A DNA stretch of 64,000 bases, taken from contig BCIM01000007.1 in NCBI GenBank assembly GCA_039545315.1, positions 956,745 to 1,020,744 of the forward strand, given 5' to 3'. Shown here piece by piece: positions 53,801 to 64,000 of this stretch. Under the pieces are notes generated by a model that was not told the origin of the DNA, made no database searches, and worked only from the letters and a program-made list of their open reading frames with translations. The position numbers and the translations under genes were made by a program. This DNA is from Kondoa malvinella. Taxonomy: Eukaryota > Basidiomycota > Agaricostilbomycetes > Agaricostilbales > Kondoaceae. Within the stretch, counting starts at the first letter, position 1. Each line of letters opens with the position of its first letter.

Positions 53801-56103
53801 GCTCTGCGGCGGCAGTGCTCAAGTGGTACCGAACCGAATGAGCGAGTTTAGTTATTTTTCCAGTACAACACAGCTGATATGGTAGGGTTTTAGATCACAT
53901 ACCGCTTGTCTGCCATGCAAACCAGGGTATGCTGGTATCAATGGGCAGTGTTCATTGGTGGGTCACTGCTGCCTGTCCCACTTTGGTGAAGGTCGAGTCT
54001 CATTGCTACGCACAGTGTCCATCGGGCCAAGTAAGTGTACAGCAAATGTACACAAGCTGGAGCTCACCGTTTCACAGACCCCGAACTCTATCCGCTGTGA
54101 GTGCAGCACATCTTTTGAAGCCTAAAACACTAAGTGCGCTTTCTGCCTGTTACATAGACTCTTGCACAGCATGCTCTGGAGCTGCCTGCGCTACTTGCTT
54201 AGCGCCAAATTGCTGCTTGCCCGGCTTCAGCTTAAGCGCCAACACTTGTATGTCGCGCTGCTTTCAATTATCGGACTGAGACTTGACGGCGACCACTTAC
54301 AGGCAGTAAATGTGCATCTGGAACCATAAAAGTGACCTCCGGTCTTGGCTCGTGCACTTCATGTGCGTCCGGGACCGAAAGCAACAGCGACAATACCCAA
54401 TGGTGAGTTATCAAACGTAGATGCCCCTTTCATTAACTCAAACGCTGTACAGCGTTCCATGCCAGCCTGGATTCGCCGGCATAGACGGGCAATGCAGCCG
54501 GTGGTAGGTTATATCAATCCGATTTCTTCCCTGATCTAAGGTCTCTTTTAGCCCTTCTGGCCAAAAGCCGTCTAACAATCGAGCTACTTGCGAAGCCTGT
54601 CCCAAGTCGACGTATGGTAAGGATGGCCAGTGTATCCCTGTGAGCAAATTGAAGAGAACTTCTGTGGTCGCTGAACCTTCTTCAGTGCTCTGGAGGCACA
54701 ACACAATCTGCCGACGGTCTTTCCTGTTCAGCTTGCCCTCTTCCAACTATTGGTAGCAATGGCATCTGTTCGATCTCTTGTGGTGCTGGTTATGAACCAT
54801 CAACAGACGGCACATACTGCAAATTATGCCCGACTGCATTCTTTGGAACGTCTGGATCATGCTCGAGGTGCCCAGATGGGACTCAACCCAACTCCGCACG
54901 CTCTGCCTGTGTTCCGTGTGGGGTCAGGTCAGCTGGTGTATCTGGGTATGTTGCCAGGACCGGACTGAGGCATCGCTGATAACATTCTGCTAGACGTTGC
55001 ATTACATGCGAAGCTGGATTCGGGTAAGTTTCAGCATTTCGCATGAGAGGTATGGCTTACTTGAAGGGTATGCAGACCCAACTCGAGCGGGACCGAATGC
55101 GTCCGTTGCACTGGCAACACTATCTCGACTGCTGGTGCTTGCGCGACAACATGCCCTATCAATCGCATCGCAAATTGGGACCACACCGTGTGCATCAATT
55201 GCGCTTCCGAAGACGAGTGCAATGTCTGTCCCGACGATGCGCACTATGACCCGCTACGAGCCACCTGTATTTGCGAAACTGAAAACTCAATATACTCAAC
55301 ATCGGCTTCGACCTGTGTGTGCTCGAGTGGCTTTGTAGCTTCCGGCTCTAGTTCGAGTGGTGAGTTTACTACTCTGTTGTCTTCTGATATGTAGCTTATT
55401 CTTTGAAAAGGCAATCTGAAATGGTGAGCAACGGCTCACTTGGTGAATTCCACAAGAACCTAATACACCTTCACAGTACTGCCTGCCCAGCAGATATTAC
55501 TACATTTGAAAGTCGAACAAGCACATGTGTTTGCAATACTTATGGTCCGTCTATACCTGTACAGCTTTTGTATCACTGACAGCCACTTAGGCTATGTCTA
55601 CGACTCCTTGACACAAACGTGCAAACTACCGCCTTCTCCTGGTGCTAATCCAAATAATCTTGGGCGAAGACGCTCTCACGCGGAGAAGCGTCATGTACAA
55701 GAGCAAAGGGCTTTGCTCAAGTTCTCTCGCCGGTACTGCAGAGGCAATACCACAGCTTGTCGTACGTTCCTCTGTTTTAGAGCAAATGTGGAGACTTACA
55801 TGCTATCTAGCTATCGGTTCTGCTGGATTCGAATGCGTGGACTTGTCGTCAGACATCGAGCAATGTGGAGCATGTGCAGCACACGAAGCTACAGTAGACT
55901 GTACGATTATGGAAGGCGCTTCCGCTTCCATGTGCTCGAAAGGCAAATGTGTCGCTCGTGCGTCTCATTTCATGCTACACGTTACGAGACTTTTGCTGAT
56001 TCTTTACCTTTCTGCAGTCTCGTGTAATCCAGGGTTCTTACTATCTGCGACTACTCGACAATGCGTCTCAAGCATCCGCGGGTTCAGACTGCTCAAGTCT
56101 TGA
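50817..56103 (+). CDS. Giant secreted cysteine-rich repeat protein with C-terminal CPL1-like domain
   Basis: The signal peptide MLMKRVFGIALFLVIPAVKA starts a 5.3-kb gene of many tiny exons. The body is built of cysteine modules: type 1, CxxACSSGTxPxxDRTxCDxC; type 2, PGFAGINGxCSRC (51187, 51627, 52180 and degenerate copies near 53280, 53925 and 54470); type 3, PxGQxPNSIRYTCxxC; and type 4, CxxCPxGTxPNSxxTxCxxCxGVLVST. They resemble ephrin-receptor, GCC2/GCC3 and TNFR-like cysteine-rich repeats. The C-terminus reads YCRGNTTACPIGSAGFECVD then LSSDIEQCGACAAHEATVDC, TIMEGASASMCSKGKCVA, and SCNPGFLLSATTRQC. That is the CPL1-like domain of basidiomycete secreted proteins (first known from Cryptococcus Cpl1). 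The function here is unknown; a cell-wall or extracellular role is inferred. Some middle exons (52.4-54.9 kb) are not resolved individually. Confidence 0.75.
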
Positions 56104-57535
56104 AGAAAGTCTCCGTTTCGTACAGTCGACCTCAAGTAGTCATCAATCACGCTCGTTTACGTCAGTCACTCCTTTGATCCGTCTTTCTTGGTTGTGTATA
56201 AGGGGTATTTGGTATTCGGTACTGGATGTGTAGTAGGGAATGCAATTGTAGACTCGGTCTTCTTGACAGGACAGCTGACCAGTAAGCTGATCTGAGCGCT
56301 CAAGGAAGAAGCCTGCATCGGCCTCTGTATTGTCATTTTGGCAGATTGGAGAAGACATTGCTCGAGACTTGAAAGCTGCCTCGCCTTGGTTTGTACCGAG
56401 ACAGTCATGCAGTGCTTAAGCGGAGCCAGCTGGAGAACAGCACGAGCATGGACAAATACTCGAACACTAGCAACAGCAGTGGCAGCGCCTGTCAAGAGGA
56501 GACCTCTGCCTCAAATTCCGCCGACAAGAAGTTTGTCTCAGAAGTCTTCAAATGGGATGTGACATAGCTGACAGCGCTGCCCAGAGGATGTACAGACACC
56601 GCTTGATTTCCTGTCATCCCTCAGGCGTGGCTTGGAAAAACATGAACAGGTGAATTCGCTTGAACCGTCTCCGAAGTCAACTCCAAATTGATCAGAAAGC
56701 AGATAGCGAATAGTGACTGGAATACGCTCTTCAGCCTCAATAGGGAGCTCTTGATAGAAAAGGAGCCAAGTCTGAGCTGTCAGAATCGGTGAGTCCCTAT
56801 ATTCGCTGCGCGAAGCTCCAGTCTGATCGAAAGTAGGAAATACCTCTTAAACTGCTTGCAGCGGTATAGACTGGGTCATCGAGTAAAAGACATCGCGCAG
56901 CCGAAGCCAAAGCCAAAGAAATTCAGAGGGTCAGTGGGCCGTCTAAGCCTTCAATATCGAGCTGATGAAACTGCGACTGCCGGTGACAGACATGGACCGA
57001 GACGACCACCGCAGCCAAAAGCATCATAACCTCCAATACTCTATAGCCTGGTATCGTACAGCTGCTCGATAAAGGTGTCCGCATGTCTACTTGTCTCGCT
57101 ATAGACTCAAGGCATCAAGCTGTCGCCCGTCATCTCGCCTATCTTGCCTGCACTTACTGCTCACGATGGTGCCATACGAGGCGAGAAAGCTTATTACCTC
57201 TGCAACACAAGCGGCTCGTGAGGGTGATCAATATCGGAGTTTTCTTCGGAAAAGGCGAGATACCAACAGCTCAGGGATGCGGAAATCAAAGATATGGCTT
57301 GTACATTGCAGCTGCAAAGCAGCCAGTCAGCTTGACAAAGATATTGTACATCGCGATTAACAACATTCTTTCGTAACGGCGACACGCGATCACCGAGCCC
57401 GCCGGAACCCTTGCCTAGGCGCACTGTCCTTACAGTCGTAAGACGTAAGCCTGCCAAAACCCTTGGTACCCGCACCCGGCTCTCGAACACGAGTCTTGAT
57501 TACTCTGTGTCGAAGTCTTGAGGGTACAGCTTTGC
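56104..57535. other. Unresolved region with coding-like minus-strand fragments
   Basis: Minus-strand 56640-56800 reads smoothly (LTAQTWLLFYQELPIEAEER, IPVTIRYLLSDQFGVDFGDG), and minus 56166-56495 is open without an ATG. Plus-strand 57165-57360 also has a short plausible frame (MVPYEARKLITSATQAAREG). I could not join these into one gene, nor to the exons at 57.5-58.7 kb. They may be later exons of that gene or remnants. Confidence 0.3.
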
Positions 57536-58669
57536 CTAAGATTTTGACCAGTCCTCTGCAAACACGACTGTGAACACGAAGGAAAACATCGCATATTCAG
57601 ACGTACCGTGAACTTGCTCTCGTTCGAGATCCTGATAACCCGCCTGCACGTTCTGTGAAGCTATAGCTAGGGAGCGTTCCATTGCGTCTAGCCGTAAACC
57701 AGATGTCAGTCCAGGACGGAAGCTTAGGTGACGAACCTATCCAAAATTTCATGGAATTATGACAGTCTACAGAGAAGGTTTTGAGCGTTATTGATAGTTA
57801 ACCTGGAAGAAGACTGACCTGAAAGCAGGCCCACAATCAGTTTACTGGTGAATTCGCTCTGCTTCGTCAGTGGTATTTGTTCAACAGCGAGCTTGGCTGG
57901 TGGATATAGCGCATCCATATCCATCTTAGCCAAGAGCAGTTCGTCGCGCAGCATCTTCATAACGCTCTCATCTGGGCAGTAACCGGCCGGTCGCTGGCTA
58001 AGAAAGTCGAATTTGCCTTGCGCTACATTATGCGTCAGTCGATTTGCGCGACAGCAAGGCAGAGCATCACTCACCCGGCCAATTAATGGGATGCCAGTAT
58101 TTGGAATTGACCAGACGTGCAAAATCGACCAATGCTTGAGGGACTTTGAACGGTTTGTAAGTCCACGAAGAATCCGCTTGCAGTTGCTGCGGCGAGCATG
58201 TTAATGTTACCTTGGGAGCTGCTGTATCGTTGTTATAGCAAAAAAGCCATCCTTCAGGTGTGGGCCCAAGGCGAGGAGTATTGTTGTAAAGTGCTTGAGC
58301 TGCTTCTTGATTCATTTGCTGGATATCTGGGACAGGCAGGTGACAGAGTATTGAGGTGAAAGGGTATAGGATGCAAGCTTGGCCCGGACCCAAATTCAAG
58401 ACTATCAGACCCGGAGACTAGCACGGAGTATGAGAAGAAGAGAACACAGATTTCCGAAGAACATAAGAAGCACTTCAAGCTCGGGCAAGGAGGCTCCAAT
58501 GCTGCTCCCACGGATGAAAGAGTTTGACAAGTTCTACAGGCCAGTCAGCAGCCGGCTGCACCAAGGGGTATTCGAGCATTTGATATTCCAATAGTGCATA
58601 TCGAGTATAAGCAGACCGCGACCGCCAGCACAGAGCAGCGTAATCTTTGAGTATAATCGTCGTCGTCAC
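57536..58669 (-). CDS. Uncharacterised spliced gene, 5' and 3' ends uncertain
   Basis: Coding-like exons on the minus strand: YALLEYQMLEYPLVQPAADW with PVELVKLFHPWEQHW (about 58500-58620), LGPGQACILYPFTSILCHLP and DIQQMNQEAAQALYNNTPRL, GPTPEGWLFCYNNDTAAPK, then DSSWTYKPFKVPQALVDFAR and LVNSKYWHPINWP, KFDFLSQRPAGYCPDESVMK and MLRDELLLAKMDMDALYPPA with KLAVEQIPLTKQSEFTSKLI, then CHNSMKFWI and DAMERSLAIASQNVQAGYQD with LEREQVH. The introns are short. One possible ATG is at 58315, but sequence upstream also reads in frame. No signal peptide, helix or family was recognised. The stop at 57536 depends on the last splice choice. Confidence 0.4.
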
Positions 58670-58937
58670 GCTCTACCCTGAGATCATTTTCTCATAACAG
58701 CCACCTTTGCTCAGGCGCAATACCCTTACAGTTGTGTGACCTTTGAGTCTGCCGATAACCGACTCGCTCTGTTTAATCTTTGTCGATGTTATGAGTCCGC
58801 TGCCCTTTGGCACTGGATCTTCCAGCAAACGAGATCGCACGCTCGCGCAGCCTGTCACGTATCGTCATCTCCACTCTACGAGTTCTCTCAATGCCAGGTC
58901 TGCTCATCATCCATCTGTTGGCAAATCTGGCTCATTG

Positions 58938-61447
58938 AATGTCAAGCAATCCTTTGCGCGTCGTTGCGCTGTGCGATATTGACGCGTGAGCTTTGCCATC
59001 TTTCAGTATTGATGAATGCTTGCTGATTACTTCCTTCACGTTTCATAGAGCGTACGCTCAATTCGAGATGGTTCGTCTTGGGATGGACAAGTCTATACCC
59101 TGCGCAGTACAGCAGTGGAGTGGTGCGTTCGCTGCTTGCAGTAACCTCTCAAGTCTGAGTGGATCACAGGCTTGATCGCTATCAATTACCCTGCTAGAGT
59201 GTTTGGGATCAGCAGACACGAAACTGTCGATGAGGTACGATAGCGGATCTCTTGTCTGACTCAGACTGACGATGCGTCTGGTTGTGCAGGCCAAGAAGAA
59301 ATGCCCTGATCGTGAGCATAGTCTTCCAGATTAGATAAAGCTCAAGGAAGTACAGTTGTTTGCGTGCACGTCGCTACATACAGAGAAGGTGATACCGAGC
59401 CTGGCTATCATTCAGAAGCAAAGCACGAGACGCACAAGGCAATTAAAATCAGTGATTATAGTGAGGATATGCTGATTGAGGAATAGGTCTCTCTTGATCC
59501 TTACCGCAAAGAGTCACTCAAGATTCTCAAAATCTTCGGAGAGATGTGTCCTACCATTCGTACGTGCTTTCATCCCTCTCGACTACCGTTGAGTACTAAA
59601 GGAAGAGAATGCACAGAAAAAGCCTCGATAGATGAAGCCTATCTAGACTTCACCCTGCCTGTCCGACAACTTCTTCTCGAGCGCTACCCTCATCTCGCCG
59701 ACATCCCAGAAACAGGTCTTGATACACCTCTTCCTTCACCACCTGAATTCAACTTCGATGGACTAGGTCACCTCATCCCTCTCACACCCGTTGAAGACGA
59801 AGGAAAAGGCAAAGGAAAAGAAGTCAAAGAGGAAGTTAGCTGGAGTGATGTAGCTATTGGGATCGGAGCGGAATTGATGCAAAAGTGTCGGAATGCAGTC
59901 AAGGACAGGCTGGGGTATACTTGTTCTGCTGGGATAGCCAAGAACAAGAGTTTGGCTAAACTGTGTGCTGGATTCAATAAACGTACGTGGTTTTGACTAT
60001 CTTTTGCTGGTTTCCAGCTTAGTTGGCTGCGTATGTACAGCTGATGCCCAAGTGCGATTGCCCATCTCCTCTCGTAAGTCAAGGTGCTCATTAATCTCTT
60101 GGCAGACTGTACTGCGACCATCAGCCGTAGCAGGCTTTCTGCGACCTATGCAATTTCAGAAGATTCGCTTCCTCGGCGGGAAACTTGGTGCTTCTATCGC
60201 TGCAGAATATGATGCTGCCACAGTCGGTGATCTCTGGTGAGTAGACATTGTTATAGTACGAGCAAGCCTAATCAGTTTATCAGGACGGTTTCGCCGGATG
60301 AGATGCAGCAGAAGTATGGCGAAGAACGTGAGTCTGCAGCCTCACCAGTAGCAAGTTTGGCTCACTCATGTCTGTGTGTGCGTCTGCCTCAGCTGGGCTA
60401 TGGGTCTGGGAGATCATACGAGGCATTGATTTCGCTGAAGGTGAGCTCGAGTGGTCTGCAATCGAATCGTGATTGACGGTACTCTCAGTCGAAAACAAGA
60501 CCCAAGTCAAGTCCATGGTCAGCTCAAAGAATTTCAAACCTGCCATTACCACATGGGAAGAGGCTGTAAGTCTTCTGCTATTCCAAGGTCAACATTTGAC
60601 CCTCTTGCAGAGGCATTGGCTGACCATGATGGCCGCTGAACTCTGCCATCGCCTCACGGAAGCACGGGAACTCTCTCCTGGACTCTGGCCTAAAACTCTT
60701 GCCCTACATCATCGCTCAGAAAACTACGTAACAAAGACTCGGCAAGCACCTTTTCCATTCACCTCGAATTTGACAGCCGAAGGCATCCTCAAGCTCGGTG
60801 AAAAGATCTTGCGTGACTTTATCGGCGAGCGCAAAGCCGGACAGAACACAGAGCTTGGCGGATGCACAAACCTTTCGCTGCAGTTCCAAAGCTTGGAAAG
60901 GCAAGAGAGTGGACAAAGAGGAATTGAAGGTTTCTTCGCTGATGGTGCTTCGCCTACGAAAACCAGCAAACGAAAAGCGGAACCTCCTGACTCGCCAGTC
61001 CCTTCCTTAATCGATGTTAGCGACCTACCTCAGCCGTCCAAGAAGTCAAAAGCACCTGCGCTGATCCCTGTTGAAGAAGCTCAGCCCAAGTCCACAACCT
61101 CAAAGATCAAGTTTACCTGCAGCAAATGCGGAAAGCTCATCAAGACGGTCATAACTCACGACAGCGACGCAGATGACGTCAAGCAGCTGAAAGCGGAAGC
61201 GCTCAAACGGCTCAAGGAGGAGCACAGCGATTTCCACTTTGCTCGAGATTTGATGCAAGATCAGCGCATCATCGTTGGAGGCTCGACTAATGGCAAAGAT
61301 AGCGTCAAAGCTAGAAAGCACAAAGCTGGACCAGACAAAGCTGCATCCGGTCCGAAAGCTCAGTCTGGGCCAGAGAAGGTAGGCAAAGTCGCCGAAGAGC
61401 GCTCAAAGACGAAAGGTACTCTGGCTGGCTTCTTCGGAAAGGGCTGA
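58938..61447 (+). CDS. RAD30: DNA polymerase eta (Y-family translesion polymerase)
   Basis: MSSNPLRVVALCDIDA (catalytic DxD) splices to AYAQFEMVRLGMDKSIPCAV and QQW, then LIAINYPARVFGISRHET (fingers), HVATYREGDTEPGYHSEAKH-like sequence, SLDPYRKESLKILKIF, SIDEAYLDFTLP (catalytic DE), WSDVAIGIGAELMQKCRNAV, GYTCSAGIAKNKSLAKLCAG, FLRPMQFQKIRFLGGKLGAS (thumb HhH) and the little-finger region HWLTMMAAELCHRLTEARE. GQRGIEGFFADG contains a PCNA-binding PIP box (QRGIEGFF). A zinc finger FTCSKCGKLIK...HSDFHFARDL (about 61110-61255) is a UBZ3-type ubiquitin-binding domain, and the end GTLAGFFGKG is a second PIP-like motif. It bypasses UV lesions at stalled forks. The start was chosen at 58938, the only ATG in frame just before RVVALCDID. 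About eight introns are present. Confidence 0.93.
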
Positions 61448-61600
61448 TCACACGTAGATGAATGCTTTATAACACTATGTACACTATGTATGCCTTGTAT
61501 CTTTTTACATCGTCTACCGTTTCGTGAACACCAGTCGCTTGTATTGCGGTGTGAGAGTTATGCCTTGTTTCATTTGCCTGTACTAGATTTAGCTATCTAT

Positions 61601-63557
61601 TCAAGAGTCGGTGACAACGACGCACAATGTCCTTGCCTTCAGCTCGGCAAAGCTTTCACGTCCGTTCTCGAAGGCGAGAGTGTCTTCTTGAGGTAAGGAT
61701 AGCTTGTACTTCCGGCAGACCAGTGACAAGATAGCAGCACCTTCAATCGTCCTGTTAAAGACGTATTCAGATCATGAATCCTTGATGGTCAGATAAATGC
61801 TCACGCAAACTTCTGCCCTACACATGACCTGCTTCCGCCGCTGAAGCTGAGGAAAGCCTCTCTTGGCCATCTATAGCTGTCAGAATCGATAAAGCGGTCG
61901 ACCTTGAATTCTGCGCAATCATCGCCCCACACAGAAGCTAGGCACCGCGTCAACCCACATTTGTCAGAGCTTGGATGAGCTTACGATTGTGGTGCAATGA
62001 TCTGGCGTCGATCATGATATTGCTGCCCTTAGGTACAGTCATCTGGTACTTCTCAAGCGTTTTGCCTTCCGCCGAGATGCGGTGAGCGGGCAAAATCAAA
62101 TCTTCGTTAGCATCTGTATCTCAATATAAGCTTCTAGGACCACATAAAGGCGCGATGAACTTGCATTTAGGAATATGCGGGACACAGTTAGAACGAGAAT
62201 AAGCTCGATACCAACCGCGAAGCTGTGAACTCACGGCGGAAAGACTCGTAACGTTTCGTGAAAACAGGCGAGTGCCCGAACGAGCTGACCATAGGCCACA
62301 TAGCCTGAGTACTCTGTATCAGAGTGAAAGACTTCCTTGCTCTCCTGGCAGAGCTTCTCTTGTTCTTCTGGGTAAAGTGCTAGGAGAGCAAAAGCGAAAG
62401 CAAGAGTGTGTGCCGTCGTTTCGTGCCTAATTGTCATGTCAGTAAGAAGCGATAGCTAGAGTATGTACGTACCCAGCGAGAAGCATGATGTACGTGTTCC
62501 CTTTGACTTCGTCCGTGCTCAACCCATTGGAAAGCGCCGCTCCATTCAGCAGCAGACTCAACAGATCCTTTCTCTCCGCACTACCGGCTTTCCTGTCCTT
62601 TTCACGCTCCGCAATGAACTCGCTCAAATAGTTTTCCAACTCAGTGTAGGCCGTTTCAGTCTTCTTGAGCGTCACATGAAGATTTCTTGGCAAACGCGGA
62701 ATCTTGTACATCCATCGAGGGGTAAGCACGCGCGCGATAGTGTAGTGTAGGACATCGGACAGGGCTTCGCGGAAATTGAGCGCATGTCCGGCAGGTGGTT
62801 TGGTCCCTTCGTCTTTCCATGGAAGCTTTTTGCCAAACGCAGCAGAGGAAATGATCTGGAAGTATTATGAGCATGCAGGCGCAGAATAGAGTCACAGAAG
62901 AGCGGACCATAAGAGCAGCTCTCATCGTCGAAAGCACCACATCAGGTTCCACCGTCGAACCAGTCCCAGATTGCTCTATCCTTTCATCAATGTCGGCGAA
63001 CCACTGATCGCACACAGCCAGCGTTTGATCCCACACATAAGCATTGTTGGTTTCAGAAAAAGCAGGTCCAACGGTCTTGCGATGTCTTCTGTGCATGTCG
63101 CCATCTACAATGACGATATTCTGGCCAAAGAAGCTCAAGACTTTGTACATGAACAGAGGCTTGCAAACATCTTTTGATGTCGTCAATACATTGACCGCAT
63201 CAGGGTCGGCGACAAAGTAGGTGATTGAGCGCGATTGGATATACGACATGGAAGTAATGATCGTGGAACCGTACTCCTTGCAGGCCTCGAATGGTCGCTG
63301 GTAGAGCTGCCAGCCTGGAAGATTGATGTTGAACGTCTGTCCGTCCCTCATCAGCCTTTGTGTTCCGACAGCTGAGACGAGAGCAGACTCACTTTGATCT
63401 TTGGTAGAGTCTCTGATAAGACAGAAGGACTCTTGATCCATGCTCGCTTGCCTGGAGGGTTTCCAGCTTTCTTCTCCAGCGCTTTATAGATCGAATAGCG
63501 GTACAATAGCCAACTGGCAAAGGCCAGCAAAGCAGCAGATATGCCGAACAAGGCCAT
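61601..63557 (-). CDS. Cytochrome P450, paralog 2
   Basis: MALFGISAALLAFASWLLYR is a short membrane anchor. Then come EKKAGNPPGKRAWIKS, FNINLPGWQLYQRPFEACKE, DPDAVNVLTTSKDVCKPLFM, IVIVDGDMHRRHRKTVGPAF (helix C), WKDEGTKPPAGHALNFREAL, NTYIMLLAG joined to HETTAHTLAFAFALLALYP (helix I AGHETT), RALACFHETLRVFPP (helix K ExxR = ETLR), VPKGSNIMIDARSLHHN-like sequence, FLSFSGGSRSCVGQKFA (heme FxxGxxxCxG) and RTIEGAAILSLVCRKYKLSL. It ends CVVVTDS. The architecture and many residues match P450-1 at 35417, so the two are paralogs. It is an ER mono-oxygenase of unknown substrate. Seven or eight introns can be placed. Confidence 0.9.
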
Positions 63558-63718
63558 TATGGGATATCACAGCAGTGGATATCCAGCAGCGCAAGGGGTA
63601 TAAAGGCAGAACAGGTATGCTGTGACAGTAAAGTCGATGACGCGGAACAAGCAGCGAAATCGATCAGGCCACACTTCAGTTCGACGTATTGAGTGATACA
63701 GCTATTGTACATTACATG

Positions 63719-64000
63719 CTACTTCTGCTTCCCTAGCAATTTGCGGAACGAGGAAAACAGTGAGCGCTTTTTCTTCTCTGGCGGCGCTTTCTCTTCAATC
63801 ACCTCATCCTCCTCATCGCGCTTTCGCTTGAGCGGCGCTGAGCTGTCTGGGGCTGCATTGGCAGGTGCAGAGTCCGTCCGATCAGTATCCATATTCAACG
63901 CTTCATTCGAACCGGCATCTTGACGTTCAGCTGGTTCTGGTGCAAGCGCTTCACACTCATGCACTAGATCCGGTCCAACGATCCTCGTCAGGGCAGTGAG
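63719..64000 (-). CDS. 3' end of a gene running off the right edge; basic/acidic nuclear-type C-terminus
   Basis: The minus-strand frame is open from the window edge: LTALTRIVGPDLVHECEALA, PEPAERQDAG, NMDTDRTDSAPANAAPDSSA, PLKRKRDEEDEVIEEKAPPE and KKKRSLFSSFRKLLGKQK to a stop at 63719. KRKRDEE and KKKR look like nuclear localisation signals. The start is outside the window and the family is not recognisable from this tail. Confidence 0.55.
   Translation of the reverse strand, partial: LTALTRIVGPDLVHECEALAPEPAERQDAGSNEALNMDTDRTDSAPANAAPDSSAPLKRKRDEEDEVIEEKAPPEKKKRSLFSSFRKLLGKQK

Noticed and set aside
57360..57500. Possible tRNA-like stretch with TTCGAGAGCC and a short palindrome
   Set aside because: The stems needed for a cloverleaf do not pair and no A box sits at the right distance.
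57400..58760. Weak similarity between about 57410-57460 and 58700-58750 (TTVRxxRLxKG on the minus strand)
   Set aside because: Too short and diverged by eye to distinguish from chance; no flanking similarity followed.

Overview
The window is nuclear DNA of a basidiomycete fungus. Nearly every gene is cut by introns of about 45-60 nt with GT...AG ends and CTGAC/CTGAT-like branch sites. Several families are typical of Agaricomycotina: a CPL1-like cysteine-rich secreted protein, DUF6534-like seven-helix membrane proteins, an AA9 lytic polysaccharide monooxygenase (LPMO) and GMC (AA3) oxidoreductases. I cannot name the genus. No CRISPR array, transposon, rRNA or convincing tRNA was seen. Spans run from start codon to stop codon and include introns. 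Exon joins were read by eye.

Layout. 1-3.1 kb: the 3' end of an unknown conserved protein, EAF7 (NuA4 subunit) and a YFH7-like P-loop kinase. 3.3-8.7 kb: a full-length ABCC/MRP transporter (-). 9.2-16.5 kb: a DUF6534-like membrane protein (-), a secreted GMC oxidoreductase (+) and a secreted AA9 LPMO (+). 16.6-20.9 kb: a small acidic protein, the histone acetyltransferase RTT109 and a secreted HExxH metalloprotease-like protein. 22.0-29.7 kb (all -): a PalI/SUR7-type four-helix protein with an unusual N-terminal extension, U1-70K, and two unknown genes carrying small tandem duplications. 30-35 kb (+): an MFS transporter, GRASP and mitochondrial malate dehydrogenase. 35.4-47.4 kb: a P450 (-), a second GMC gene (+) with a frameshift, a second DUF6534-like gene (-), a SAP-domain protein (+) and a third DUF6534-like gene (-). 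47.7-50.4 kb: a Lys/Ala/Pro-rich nuclear-type protein and a small spliced gene (-). 50.8-56.1 kb: a very large cysteine-rich secreted protein ending in a CPL1-like domain (+). 56.1-58.7 kb: poorly resolved minus-strand exons. 58.9-64 kb: DNA polymerase eta (RAD30, +), a second P450 (-) and the 3' end of another gene (-).

How the genes may work together. Housekeeping genes (RTT109, EAF7, U1-70K, GRASP, MDH, RAD30) are interleaved with a secreted and membrane oxidative set: ABCC, DUF6534, GMC, AA9 in one block and P450, GMC, DUF6534, DUF6534 in another. The two blocks share paralogous GMC and DUF6534 genes, so they look like an old segmental duplication. GMC flavoenzymes are known partners of AA9 LPMOs, which makes the neighbouring GMC-AA9 pair functionally suggestive.

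Oddities. Three genes (AA9, the second GMC, and an unknown gene at 28.6-29.7 kb) each have an apparent one-base deletion that one more A in a short A-run would cure. A fourth gene (26.9-28.0 kb) is thrown out of frame by an exact 14-bp tandem duplication. These are either real decay or base-calling and assembly errors. No single new multi-gene system is proven here. The best candidates for novelty are the modular CPL1-like giant and the repeated GMC/DUF6534 pairing.
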